Below, piece after piece: positions 15,574 through 23,370 of a stretch of 64,000 bases of DNA. The notes beneath the pieces were generated by a model, which worked only from the letters and a program-made list of their open reading frames with translations, did no database searches and was not told the DNA's origin. The stretch is from the NCBI GenBank assembly GCA_963169765.1, contig CAUJEN010000131.1:1-64000 (forward strand). Reading direction: 5' to 3'. This stretch comes from QWHO01 sp021404945. GTDB taxonomy: Bacteria > Vulcanimicrobiota > Xenobia > Xenobiales > QWHO01. A program made the position numbers and the translations under genes. The stretch's first letter is position 1, and the number at the start of each line of letters is the position of its first letter.

Positions 15574-17367
15574 TCAGCGAAACACAAAGAGATCTTCCAC
15601 CTCCTCTGGCTTCACCTCGGGTTTCTCGTCGGCCCGGGTGGCGTAGTTCGGGAACGGGAATCGGAACGGGATGGGCGCGGGGATCATGGGCTGGGCCAGC
15701 ACCATGGCTCCAGGCAGCAATCGGGTGGCTCGCTCGCGCACCTCGGCGCTGAGAAAGCGATAATCGTCCGAGGTGGCCTCGGCCCCATCCAATCGTCCCA
15801 CCACCCGGATGGCGGCGTTGCGGGTCACGGCCGGCTCGACCTGGGAGGCCGACTGCTGGGCCCCGATCAGGATTACGCCCAGCGAGCGGCCCCGGGCGGC
15901 GATGTCGACCAGAACCTCCTTGAGCGGGCTGCTTCCCTGGCGAGGGGCGTACTTATTCAGCTCGTCAAGCACCACGAAGTGCAGCGGGAAGCGCTGGCCG
16001 CGCTCCTTCGCCTCGAAAACGCGACTCAGGAGCGAGCCCACCACGAAGCGCTGCCCGTCTTCGTGCAGGCTGTTGATGTCGACCACCACCACGTTCTCGC
16101 GCGGCCCCCCCCCTCCCTCAAGGGTCAGCGACTGCACCCGGTGGGTGATGAGGTGGCCAAAGCGCGGGGCCATGGCCTGCAGGCGGCGCAGGAAGGCATT
16201 GACGGTGCCGGCCTGAGTGCCCCCGGTCCACTCCCGGGCCCGATCGGGATCTTCCAGGCGCTCGCTGAGAAAGTCGACCAGGTCGCGGAAGCTCTCCACC
16301 ACGAAGCCGTCTCCGGGAGAGCGGGCCGCCCGCTTCTCCTGGCTCAGCTTTTCCAGGTTGTAGCTCATCCCTTCGCCAGGAGGGATGAGCACGGCCGCCC
16401 CGGGCAGGCTCTCCACCGGGTGGGCCCAGCGGGCGAGCTGCACCCGCACGCGTTGCTCCACGAAGCTGAGCTGGTTGCGGGCGTCATCGACGTCGGAGAA
16501 GCAGAAGCGCATCAAGCCCTGGCGAATGAACTCGAGCGGCGTCCAGCCGTAAGGCGTGATCTCGGTGGAAGGGCGCGACTGCACGTCGGTGGCCACCGAG
16601 CCTCCCTCCTCGGCAAAGCGCGAGAGCGGGGCAAAAAAGCGCACCGAGCTGAACGGCCCGGGCTGGCTCACCCCCAGCCTGTGCCACTGCTCGCTCAGGA
16701 GCGGGTCGGCCTGGCAGCGCTTCTCGTAGGCCGAGGAGGAACGGTCGAAGTGGAGCAGGTCCTCGCCCTTGACGTTGAAGATCAGGGCCCGCGTGTTGGC
16801 CGCGTGCACGCCCAGCATCGACTTTCCCTGGTTGGTTTCGAGCAGCATGTAGAGAAGGTGCAGGGCAAAGGAGGTCTTGGTGGCCACGCCGGACACGCCC
16901 GAGATGGAGACGTGGCCGCCCTTGGTGCCGTCCAGGAAGTCGTAGTCGAGGTGCACCATCTGGCCGGTGTTATCCAGAGCCAGCGGCAGGGCCCGGGCCA
17001 TCTGGTCGAGATAGAGAGCCTGCTCGCGATGCTTGCCAGTGGCCCGCTCCACGGCCGCCCCGGGGGCGGGCGGCACCCAGATCTCGGGCATGGTGCGCAG
17101 CACGCGCACCTCGGCGGTGCGGATCGCGTGCCCCGGCATGGTGTGATCACTGGCGATGCGGGCGGTGTCGGTAGCAAAGGAGGCGCCCTCGATCTTGCTG
17201 TATACCTCGATCACGATGCCGTAGGTAAAGTGCTCTTGCCCGTCGGGCAAAAGCTGGCGGGTGGCTACGATCTCGTCGAGCTGCAGGTACTGATCATCGT
17301 CGAGCACCACCCGGAAGGTGCTGGTGGTTCCCTCGGTTACCCCGTCGACCAGGCCGACTCGGCTCAT
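15574..17367 (-). CDS. herA: HerA-like DNA translocase/helicase
   Basis: The protein has 597 residues. An N-terminal HAS-barrel-like region (FRVVLDDDQYLQLDEIV) is followed by a FtsK/HerA-type RecA fold. The P-loop is SGVSGVATKTSFALHLLY near residue 160; it keeps Lys-Thr/Ser but not the usual Gly before Lys. Walker B is FVVLDELNKYAP near 466. Then come DIAARGRSLGVILIGAQQSAS, a sensor-type segment, and an arginine-rich region. HerA hexamers translocate duplex DNA for the nuclease NurA. ATG at 17367 lies one base after the nurA stop, so the genes form one operon. Confidence 0.86.
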   Translation of the reverse strand: MSRVGLVDGVTEGTTSTFRVVLDDDQYLQLDEIVATRQLLPDGQEHFTYGIVIEVYSKIEGASFATDTARIASDHTMPGHAIRTAEVRVLRTMPEIWVPPAPGAAVERATGKHREQALYLDQMARALPLALDNTGQMVHLDYDFLDGTKGGHVSISGVSGVATKTSFALHLLYMLLETNQGKSMLGVHAANTRALIFNVKGEDLLHFDRSSSAYEKRCQADPLLSEQWHRLGVSQPGPFSSVRFFAPLSRFAEEGGSVATDVQSRPSTEITPYGWTPLEFIRQGLMRFCFSDVDDARNQLSFVEQRVRVQLARWAHPVESLPGAAVLIPPGEGMSYNLEKLSQEKRAARSPGDGFVVESFRDLVDFLSERLEDPDRAREWTGGTQAGTVNAFLRRLQAMAPRFGHLITHRVQSLTLEGGGGPRENVVVVDINSLHEDGQRFVVGSLLSRVFEAKERGQRFPLHFVVLDELNKYAPRQGSSPLKEVLVDIAARGRSLGVILIGAQQSASQVEPAVTRNAAIRVVGRLDGAEATSDDYRFLSAEVRERATRLLPGAMVLAQPMIPAPIPFRFPFPNYATRADEKPEVKPEEVEDLFVFR

Positions 17368-17368
17368 C

Positions 17369-18388
17369 TCAGCGCACCTCCACCAGTTGACGTACGGCCG
17401 CCCGGGCCGCTCGCAAGCCCAGCGCTCGATCGCCGCAGCGACGACGAAGCTCGCGCTCGAGAGCAGCCACCGGTTGCAGGTTCTGGGGCGCCCGTGGATC
17501 GACGTGGGCCACCCCGGCATAGCGAGGCAACACCCCGCAGGTGGCCTGCACCAGCGAGCGGGACTCTTCGCGGCCCAGGTCGCCGGGCACCTCCAGGCGC
17601 ACGATGCCGTACCAGGGATGGCGATCGGGCCCGGGGTCGAGCAGGCGGAAGTAGCAAGAGTGCCGCTGGCTTACGGTGAACAGGCTGGAGCGCTCGCCCC
17701 CGCGCAGGGTGGAGACCAGGTCGTGGTCCTCGGAAGGCAGCAGTCGGCGGTGGTGGGTCTTGACATAGCCCACCACGGGATGGGCCAGCCCGCGCACCTG
17801 GCTGAGCGGGCCGTCCAGCACCACGATGTGGCCTGCCCCGGCCAGCCGCTCGGCCAGCAGCATCTCTTGCTCGCGCATGCGCCTCTGCAGCTCGAGCTGA
17901 GGCGCATCCAGAGTGGTGCTCTCGGTGGCCAGGGCCACCCAGCTCCAGCCGCCGGGCTGCTCGGGCAGGCTGGCGCTGCGCCCGCCCCCGAAGATGGCCA
18001 GGCGCCTGACCACCACCTCGGAGACGCTCAGCCTGCCGGCGCAGTCGGGCGTGACGGCTCCGGCCGCCACCACCCCGGCCAGACCGGGGATGGGCTCGGA
18101 GCTCGGGTCGTCGGCATACCAGAGGCTGGCCTCCACGTGCCGCACGCCATCCACGAAGGCCAGCCGGGGACGCAGCGGCGGCTCGGGGCAGGGGACGGCC
18201 TGCAGCGTCTCGTGCTCGAAGAGCACGGCTTCGCCCTGGACGTCGTCTTCGATCTGCATGGGGGAGCCATACTCCGGTGCCCACTCGCCGGCATAAATGC
18301 GGGCCATGAAGCCCACCTCCTCGCGGGAAATCCCTTCAAGTAAGCTTGAATTTCGTTGCGTCACGAGGGCTTCCTTTCGAACGCTCAT
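17369..18388 (-). CDS. nurA: NurA-domain nuclease, partner of HerA
   Basis: The protein has 339 residues. The NurA pattern is visible: RLAFVDGVRHVEASLWY (metal-binding Asp in FVDG) near residue 92, LAGAGHIVVLDGPLSQVRG (second acidic motif) near 190, and VVGYVKTHHRRLL, then HPWYGIVRLEVPG. NurA is an RNase H-like 5'-3' nuclease working with HerA in end resection. The gene is immediately upstream of herA with a one-base gap. The plus-strand pepT gene starts about 120 bp away, so both promoters lie in 18389-18511. Confidence 0.88.
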   Translation of the reverse strand: MSVRKEALVTQRNSSLLEGISREEVGFMARIYAGEWAPEYGSPMQIEDDVQGEAVLFEHETLQAVPCPEPPLRPRLAFVDGVRHVEASLWYADDPSSEPIPGLAGVVAAGAVTPDCAGRLSVSEVVVRRLAIFGGGRSASLPEQPGGWSWVALATESTTLDAPQLELQRRMREQEMLLAERLAGAGHIVVLDGPLSQVRGLAHPVVGYVKTHHRRLLPSEDHDLVSTLRGGERSSLFTVSQRHSCYFRLLDPGPDRHPWYGIVRLEVPGDLGREESRSLVQATCGVLPRYAGVAHVDPRAPQNLQPVAALERELRRRCGDRALGLRAARAAVRQLVEVR

Positions 18389-18511
18389 GCGTCCAGGTTA
18401 GCCGGTGCGGGTGACAGGTAGTGTCGTTGCGACTGGCTCCGAGGAACAGGTTGTTGCTCGCAGAGGCGGGGAAGAAAGGGCTTTCTGTCAGGCCCGGCAA
18501 AGCTGGCGCGC

Positions 18512-19765
18512 ATGATTGAAGAGCTCGAGCAACGTCTGGTGCGTTACTGCGCCATCGATACCCCCAGCGACTCCACCGCCCCCGACACGCAGATCCCCAG
18601 CAGTGCCTGCCAGTGGGATCTCCTGCGGCTGCTGCAAAGCGAGCTGCAGGAGATGGGCGCGCAGCGAATCGAGCTGACCGAGCAGGGCTACCTGATGGCC
18701 AGTCTTCCGGGCAGCCATCCCGCCCCGGTGGTGGCCCTGCTGGCCCATGTAGACACGACCACCCAGTATAAAGCCACTGGAGTCAAGCCGCTGGTCCACC
18801 GCAAGTGGGACGGAGCCCCCATCGTTCTGCCCGCCGACCCGTCCATGGTCTTGAAGGCCGAGGATTCTCCCTATCTCGCCAGATGCAAGGGCCACGACCT
18901 GGTTACCGCCAGCGGGGATACCCTGCTCGGAGCCGACGACAAAGCCGGAGTGGCCATCTTGATGACCCTGGCCAGGCATCTGCTGACTCACCCCGAGATT
19001 CCCCACGGGGAGGTGCGACTGTGCTTCACCCCCGATGAGGAGATCGGGCGAGGTGCCGGCAAGCTTCCCCTGGAGACCCTGGGCGCCGAGGTCGCCTATA
19101 CCCTGGACGGGGGCCAGGTGGGCGAGCTTTGCTATGAGACTTTCTCGGCCAACCGGGCCGTGGTCGAGATCACCGGAGTCTCCATTCATCCGGGATACGC
19201 TAAAGACAAGCTGGTGAATGCCCTGCACCTGGCGGCCAGGATTTTGCAGACTTTGCCGCAGGCCCAGCGCACTCCCGAGACCACCGATGGGCGCCAGGGC
19301 TTTCTCCACGCCAATGAGCTGAAGGGCACTGCCCACCAGGCCACTCTCACTTTCATCGTGCGCGACTTTGAGCTCGAGGGGCTGGAAGCGCACTGCCGGT
19401 TGCTCCGGCAGGTGTGCGACACCGTGGCAGCCAGCGAGCCGCGCTGCCAGATCAACGTCAAGGTGATCGAGCAATACCGCAACATGCGCTATCGTCTCGA
19501 GCAGGACATGCGGCCCGTGGACCTGGCTGCCGAGGCCTATCGGCGCTGTGGCATCGAGCCCGACTTTACGGTGCTGCGCGGGGGAACCGACGGCTCGATT
19601 CTGACCGCACGGGGGCTGCCCACGCCCAACCTGTTCACCGGCATGCAGAACTTCCACGGCCCCCTCGAGTGGGTCAGCGTGCAGGATATGGCCGAGGCGG
19701 TCAGGGTATGCTCTGAGCTCGCGCAGCTCTGGGCCGAGGTGAGGGAAGAAGCCAGAGATGCTTGA
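18512..19765 (+). CDS. pepT: peptidase T (tripeptide aminopeptidase), M20 family
   Basis: The 417-residue length fits PepT (about 408). Metal and catalytic motifs appear in order: ALLAHVDTTTQY (zinc His and catalytic Asp), GDTLLGADDKAGVAI (bridging Asp), CFTPDEEIGRG (catalytic Glu-Glu) and RGGTDGSILTARGLPTPNLFTG. The dimerisation lid between ANRAVVEITGVSIHPGYAK and the C-terminal half is intact. It is a cytoplasmic enzyme removing N-terminal residues from tripeptides. Compare the shortened M20 protein at 38076. Confidence 0.93.
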   Translation: MIEELEQRLVRYCAIDTPSDSTAPDTQIPSSACQWDLLRLLQSELQEMGAQRIELTEQGYLMASLPGSHPAPVVALLAHVDTTTQYKATGVKPLVHRKWDGAPIVLPADPSMVLKAEDSPYLARCKGHDLVTASGDTLLGADDKAGVAILMTLARHLLTHPEIPHGEVRLCFTPDEEIGRGAGKLPLETLGAEVAYTLDGGQVGELCYETFSANRAVVEITGVSIHPGYAKDKLVNALHLAARILQTLPQAQRTPETTDGRQGFLHANELKGTAHQATLTFIVRDFELEGLEAHCRLLRQVCDTVAASEPRCQINVKVIEQYRNMRYRLEQDMRPVDLAAEAYRRCGIEPDFTVLRGGTDGSILTARGLPTPNLFTGMQNFHGPLEWVSVQDMAEAVRVCSELAQLWAEVREEARDA

Positions 19766-19802
19766 CGGTTTGGGCGCCGTCGATCGGACCTCTGGGAGCT
19801 GA

Positions 19803-20099
19803 GGATCGGATGAGGTTTCTGTCGAAGAACCAAGAACCGCAATCACTGTTGAGGAGCTGAATCGCAAGCTGGATGCAGTCCAGCGCCAGACCTCGCTCGG
19901 ATTCGAGCTGGTGGCCAGGCGCCTGGGCCAGGTCAACGAGCACCTCGACGAAGCGCGCAGCGCCATTGGGGAAACCCAGAAAGCTGTTGTTGTTGACCTT
20001 CAGGGCGGCCTGACGGAGGGCTTTGACGTCATTCGGGCCTTCCTGGTGGATAGGGACGCCAGACTTCGCCGGCTGGAAGATCGACCACCGGCTGCCTGA
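19803..20099 (+). CDS. small coiled-coil protein lacking a canonical start codon
   Basis: The open frame reads ITVEELNRKLDAVQRQ, then GFELVARRLGQVNEHLDEA and FDVIRAFLVDRDARLRR, a regular heptad-type helix of about 95 residues. No ATG, GTG or TTG precedes it in frame after the TGA at 19800; the only one is an internal GTG at 19911, which would remove the first third of the helix. It may start at a rare codon, be a truncated gene, or contain a frameshift. It overlaps the convergent kinase gene by 71 bp. Function unknown. Confidence 0.4.
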   Translation, partial: GSDEVSVEEPRTAITVEELNRKLDAVQRQTSLGFELVARRLGQVNEHLDEARSAIGETQKAVVVDLQGGLTEGFDVIRAFLVDRDARLRRLEDRPPAA

Positions 20100-21399
20100 G
20101 AGAGCTCCTATCGAGCGAGGTGAGGGCGATTCGAACATCTTGAAGGTCGGGGAACCTCTGCTCGGGGTCCTTGGCCAGCATCCGCAGCACCACGGACTCG
20201 AGCTCGGCGGGCAGGTCGGCCCGGAAGGACCGGGGGGCCGGCACCTCCTCGGACACGTGCTTCCAGATGACCGAGAGGTCGTTCTCGAGGAAGGGGCGGC
20301 GGCCGCACAGCAGCTCGTAGAGCACGATCCCCATGGCGTACTGATCCGAGCGCTTGTCGAGGCGGCCCATGATCTGCTCGGGTGCCATGTAAGCGGGTGT
20401 ACCCAGGGCGGCTCCGGTGGCGGTCAGAGGAGGGGAGTCGGGCGACTTGGCCAGGCCGAAGTCCATCAACACGACCCGACCGCAATCCTCTACCAGGATG
20501 TTGGAGGGCTTCAGGTCGCGGTGGACGATATCGGCTTTGTGAGCCTGCTCGAGGGCCTCCAGGGCGGGAAGAAAGAGCGCCAGGGCGGCGTTGACCTCAA
20601 GACCGCCGGGCGGGATGAGCTCGCTGAGGTCGCGGCCTGAGATGAGCTCCATGGCGTAGTAGAGCAGCCCCTCTTGCTGATCGCAGCAGTAGACCTTGAC
20701 GATGCCGCGATGGTTGAGCTTGCCGGCCAGGCGGATCTCGCGCCAGAAGCGGTCGCGGAACTCGCCCTGGTCGCTGAGCTCGGGGCGGATGACCTTGAGA
20801 GCCACCTCGCCATCGGGGCCCGAGGCCCGGTAAACGCAGCCCATTCCGCCCACTCCCAGACGGCGGGTGAGCACGAACGGACCGAACTTTTTCCCCAGGT
20901 AAGGATCTCCCGCGTCGGCCTGGAGCCCGGCCTGCAGGTTCTGCAGAGCGTTGAGCTCGGAGGTGGCCGCTTGAGCGCGGCGACGGGCCTCGACTGCGAG
21001 CCAGCGCAGGCCGGCCGCGGCGGCCAGGGGGATAAGACCAGGCCAGAGCAGCTGAGGATGGACCCGCACCCGATCGCGCAGGCCGACCCACCACGAAGTC
21101 GGGGTCAACCTGCACTCGAGCCCCGAAGCCAGCTGCTCCCAGCTCACCACCAGAGTCTGGTCGCGATAGCCGGGAGAGCGCACGACAAGGCTCAGGTTGC
21201 CGAGGCGACCCTGCGAATCGAGGAACCATTCGCGCTCGAGCAGCACTGGTCGGTCGCTGGTGCCCACCAGGGCCAAACCTCCGGGAGCGTCAGCGCTGCG
21301 GTAGACAGACACGTGGGGTGGAAACGTGCGCACGGTCACCTCCCTGGACTCGGCCACAGCCAATCCCGCCAGCAAGAGCACCAGCAACAGCGCTTTCAT
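20029..21399 (-). CDS. membrane Hanks-type Ser/Thr protein kinase with N-terminal extracytoplasmic domain
   Basis: The protein has 456 residues. A signal peptide (MKALLLVLLLAGLAVA) leads a beta-rich exported domain of about 100 residues, a membrane helix near 117-137, and then a full kinase domain: G-loop RLGVGGMGCVYRA near 183, Lys in VALKVI, HRDLKPSN near 293, DFGLA near 313 and APEQIMGR. PASTA kinases such as PknB have the kinase first and the sensor outside at the C-terminus; here the order is reversed. It overlaps the upstream prepilin gene by four bases, so the kinase is probably co-translated with the prepilins. Confidence 0.92.
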   Translation of the reverse strand: MKALLLVLLLAGLAVAESREVTVRTFPPHVSVYRSADAPGGLALVGTSDRPVLLEREWFLDSQGRLGNLSLVVRSPGYRDQTLVVSWEQLASGLECRLTPTSWWVGLRDRVRVHPQLLWPGLIPLAAAAGLRWLAVEARRRAQAATSELNALQNLQAGLQADAGDPYLGKKFGPFVLTRRLGVGGMGCVYRASGPDGEVALKVIRPELSDQGEFRDRFWREIRLAGKLNHRGIVKVYCCDQQEGLLYYAMELISGRDLSELIPPGGLEVNAALALFLPALEALEQAHKADIVHRDLKPSNILVEDCGRVVLMDFGLAKSPDSPPLTATGAALGTPAYMAPEQIMGRLDKRSDQYAMGIVLYELLCGRRPFLENDLSVIWKHVSEEVPAPRSFRADLPAELESVVLRMLAKDPEQRFPDLQDVRIALTSLDRSSLRQPVVDLPAGEVWRPYPPGRPE

Positions 21400-21950
21400 G
21401 GGCTCACTCGCAGATGGATGCTGGTCTGCAATTGCTGGCGTCCCGCCTGCGCGCGGTGTGGGACTCGGTAGTCGGTGGTCAGGTCGAGGCTGAGGGTACG
21501 GCCCTCGAGGCGGGGGCTGAAAGAGGACACCTGGTCCATCAAGGAAACGGGCTCGCAGGGAGAGAGCACCCGCAGTTGCTCGGGGGTCAGCCGCACAGGC
21601 CGGTTCGTGCTGACCGATCGGATGGTGCTGCGGGTGACGCGAGCGTTGGCGAACGTGTACACGACCAGCGAGTCGTCCCAGACCTGCTGGCCGGAGCTGG
21701 TGAGGTCTTTCAGGCGATGGATGGCGATGCTTGCCTGCCCGACGCTGACGCCCTCGGCGCAGCTTCTGCGCAGGTCGGTCCGCAGGCGCTTCATGACCAG
21801 GCTCCCGAGTTGGAAGCGTTGATTCTCCACCGACTGGACGGCGTAGACGCGCATCCCCCAGATCACCAGAGCGGTCAGGATGCTGAGCACGAGGCCGGCA
21901 AGTCCGAGGGCGACCAGAAGCTCGGGCAACGAGAACGCGTTACGTTTCAT
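21396..21950 (-). CDS. prepilin-like protein (type IV pilus/pseudopilin family)
   Basis: The 184-residue protein starts MKRNAFSLPELLVALGLAGLVLS: short basic leader, Phe-Ser in place of the usual Phe-Thr, Glu at the fifth position of the mature helix, then an uninterrupted hydrophobic helix. Prepilin peptidase would cut before FSLPELL. The globular part (VWDDSLVVYTFANARVTRST) is beta-rich. It lies between another prepilin (ten-base overlap) and the kinase (four-base overlap) in a three-gene unit. Confidence 0.8.
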   Translation of the reverse strand: MKRNAFSLPELLVALGLAGLVLSILTALVIWGMRVYAVQSVENQRFQLGSLVMKRLRTDLRRSCAEGVSVGQASIAIHRLKDLTSSGQQVWDDSLVVYTFANARVTRSTIRSVSTNRPVRLTPEQLRVLSPCEPVSLMDQVSSFSPRLEGRTLSLDLTTDYRVPHRAQAGRQQLQTSIHLRVSP

Positions 21951-22323
21951 CGTTGGCCACCCGGACTTCCCGGGACAGCCGGCGCTGCCGCCCCATCTCA
22001 CGCCATTGCAGCTCGACTCGAACAGTCTTGAGCAGGCTGACATCGTAGCCTTCGATCGGCACGACTTCGACCCGAGCCTGGAACTGGTGGCCGTCCACCG
22101 TCTCTCTCAGCTGCATCGAGCCTCTCAGCTCGGAGAAGGGCACGCCCTGACGCTGCTCGAGCAGGCTCTGGGCGAGCGCTGCCGCGCGGTAGGAGTCCCG
22201 CGCCTTGAGGTTGGCCAGCAGAGCCCCCGGCACCACCGTGGTGAGGGCCGTGACCAGCATGCTGGCGATGGAGAGACTGATGACCGACTCCATCAAACCG
22301 TATCCGCGTCGCTTGCATCTCAT
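21940..22323 (-). CDS. prepilin-like minor pilin (PilV/GspI-like)
   Basis: The 127-residue protein starts MRCKRRGYGLMESVISLSIAS: basic leader, Gly before the cleavage point, Glu five residues into the mature helix and a hydrophobic N-terminal helix. A strong AGGAGGTGA site precedes the ATG at 22323, so this is the first gene of the prepilin-prepilin-kinase unit. Its promoter must lie in 22324-22449, shared with the divergent HEPN gene. Confidence 0.75.
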   Translation of the reverse strand: MRCKRRGYGLMESVISLSIASMLVTALTTVVPGALLANLKARDSYRAAALAQSLLEQRQGVPFSELRGSMQLRETVDGHQFQARVEVVPIEGYDVSLLKTVRVELQWREMGRQRRLSREVRVANDET

Positions 22324-22449
22324 TTGGCTCACCTCCTGGCCCAAGCATAAGCTCGATCGGAGAAGCGCTCAGTAACGAGTCAACGGGGGGATCGGTGATC
22401 TTGATCACACTGCGAAGGGAGTTCTTTGCATACGAGGAAAGGCCGTAGA

Positions 22450-22854
22450 ATGCTGCGATGGAGCGACTGGCTGGGCCAGGCCGAGGAGGAATACCAATCC
22501 GCTGACTGGCTGCTCCAGGGCGCTCGCTTTGCCTGGTGCTGTTTCACCTGTCAACAAGCGGCCGAGAAGGCGCTCAAAGCAATCCTCGACCACGACGGAC
22601 GGGGACAGTCGGGCCATAACCTCCTCGAGTTGCTCATTGAGCTCGCTCCCCGCCCGGTCGCGCCGGAGCTGCGCCAGGCCTGTCGACGCCTGACCCGCTA
22701 CTACATTCCCACGCGCTACCCCGATGCCCACCCCAGCGGCATCCCGGCCCAACAGTACGACCGTCCCGACGCCCAATCCGCTCTGGAGGACGCCCGCCTT
22801 GTCTTGGACTTTGCCCAGGCTCAGCTATCTCCCCCTTCATCAGCGTCTCCTTGA
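22450..22854 (+). CDS. HEPN-domain protein (toxin half of a HEPN-MNT pair)
   Basis: The 134-residue protein has the HEPN pattern: W/A-rich first helix (QAEEEYQSADWLLQ), CCFTCQQAAEKALKAILDH in the second helix and the R-x4-H motif RYPDAH near residues 89-94. HEPN toxins are RNases, or targets of AMPylation by their MNT partner. The MNT gene follows with a 44-base overlap in another frame. The protein may form the stable neutralised complex known for this module; activity is inferred from family. Confidence 0.86.
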   Translation: MLRWSDWLGQAEEEYQSADWLLQGARFAWCCFTCQQAAEKALKAILDHDGRGQSGHNLLELLIELAPRPVAPELRQACRRLTRYYIPTRYPDAHPSGIPAQQYDRPDAQSALEDARLVLDFAQAQLSPPSSASP

Positions 22855-23248
22855 CCTGGTGGCAGCTTTGAAGGCCCGCGAGGAAGAGCTCGAGTTCGTG
22901 GTCCTCTTCGGGTCCTCAGCGCGGGGCGAGGCTCGTCGAGGCAGCGACCTCGATCTCTTGATCGGTCTGCGCCAGGACGGTTGTATGCGCTTCCTGGACA
23001 GACTCGGCGATTATTCCACCCTGGTGGCCGGCGTGGATGCGTTCCCGTATTACCCGAGCGAAATCCGGCTCATGCTCGAGCAACTCCACATGACTTTGCT
23101 CGAATGCGCCGACCACGGTCTGGTCTTGTTCGACCGCGGAGCCTGGGCCGAGCTGTCGGCCCGACTGACAGACCTGATCAGCTCCGGTCGCATCCAGCGC
23201 CAGGCTCGCGGATGGCGGGTCGCGGACCCGGCGCTCTTACGGCGCTAA
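22811..23248 (+). CDS. MNT minimal nucleotidyltransferase (antitoxin half of HEPN-MNT)
   Basis: A protein of about 145 residues with the nucleotidyltransferase core VVLFGSSARGEARRGSDLDLLIG: the GSSxRG turn followed by two metal-binding Asp in SDLDLL. In characterised pairs, MNT antitoxins modify a Tyr of HEPN with AMP. The start is a TTG at 22811 inside the HEPN gene (an alternative GTG lies at 22859). A convergent GH13 gene follows after 122 bp containing a GAGCCG/CGGCTC hairpin near 23328-23343. Confidence 0.84.
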   Translation: MPRLSYLPLHQRLLDLVAALKAREEELEFVVLFGSSARGEARRGSDLDLLIGLRQDGCMRFLDRLGDYSTLVAGVDAFPYYPSEIRLMLEQLHMTLLECADHGLVLFDRGAWAELSARLTDLISSGRIQRQARGWRVADPALLRR

Positions 23249-23370
23249 CCAGAAAGCAGAAGCGCAGCAGCGACGATGTGCAGGGCGTCAGGGGAACGAC
23301 GAATACTGGAGAGCGCGGGCCACCTGGGAGCCGAACTCGGCTCGGCTCAGCCGATTTCAGCATCGTCGCC

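Noticed and set aside
15979..17679. 560-residue plus-strand frame opposite herA and nurA
   Set aside because: It is antisense to two genes with clear motifs; His/Gln-rich shadow composition.
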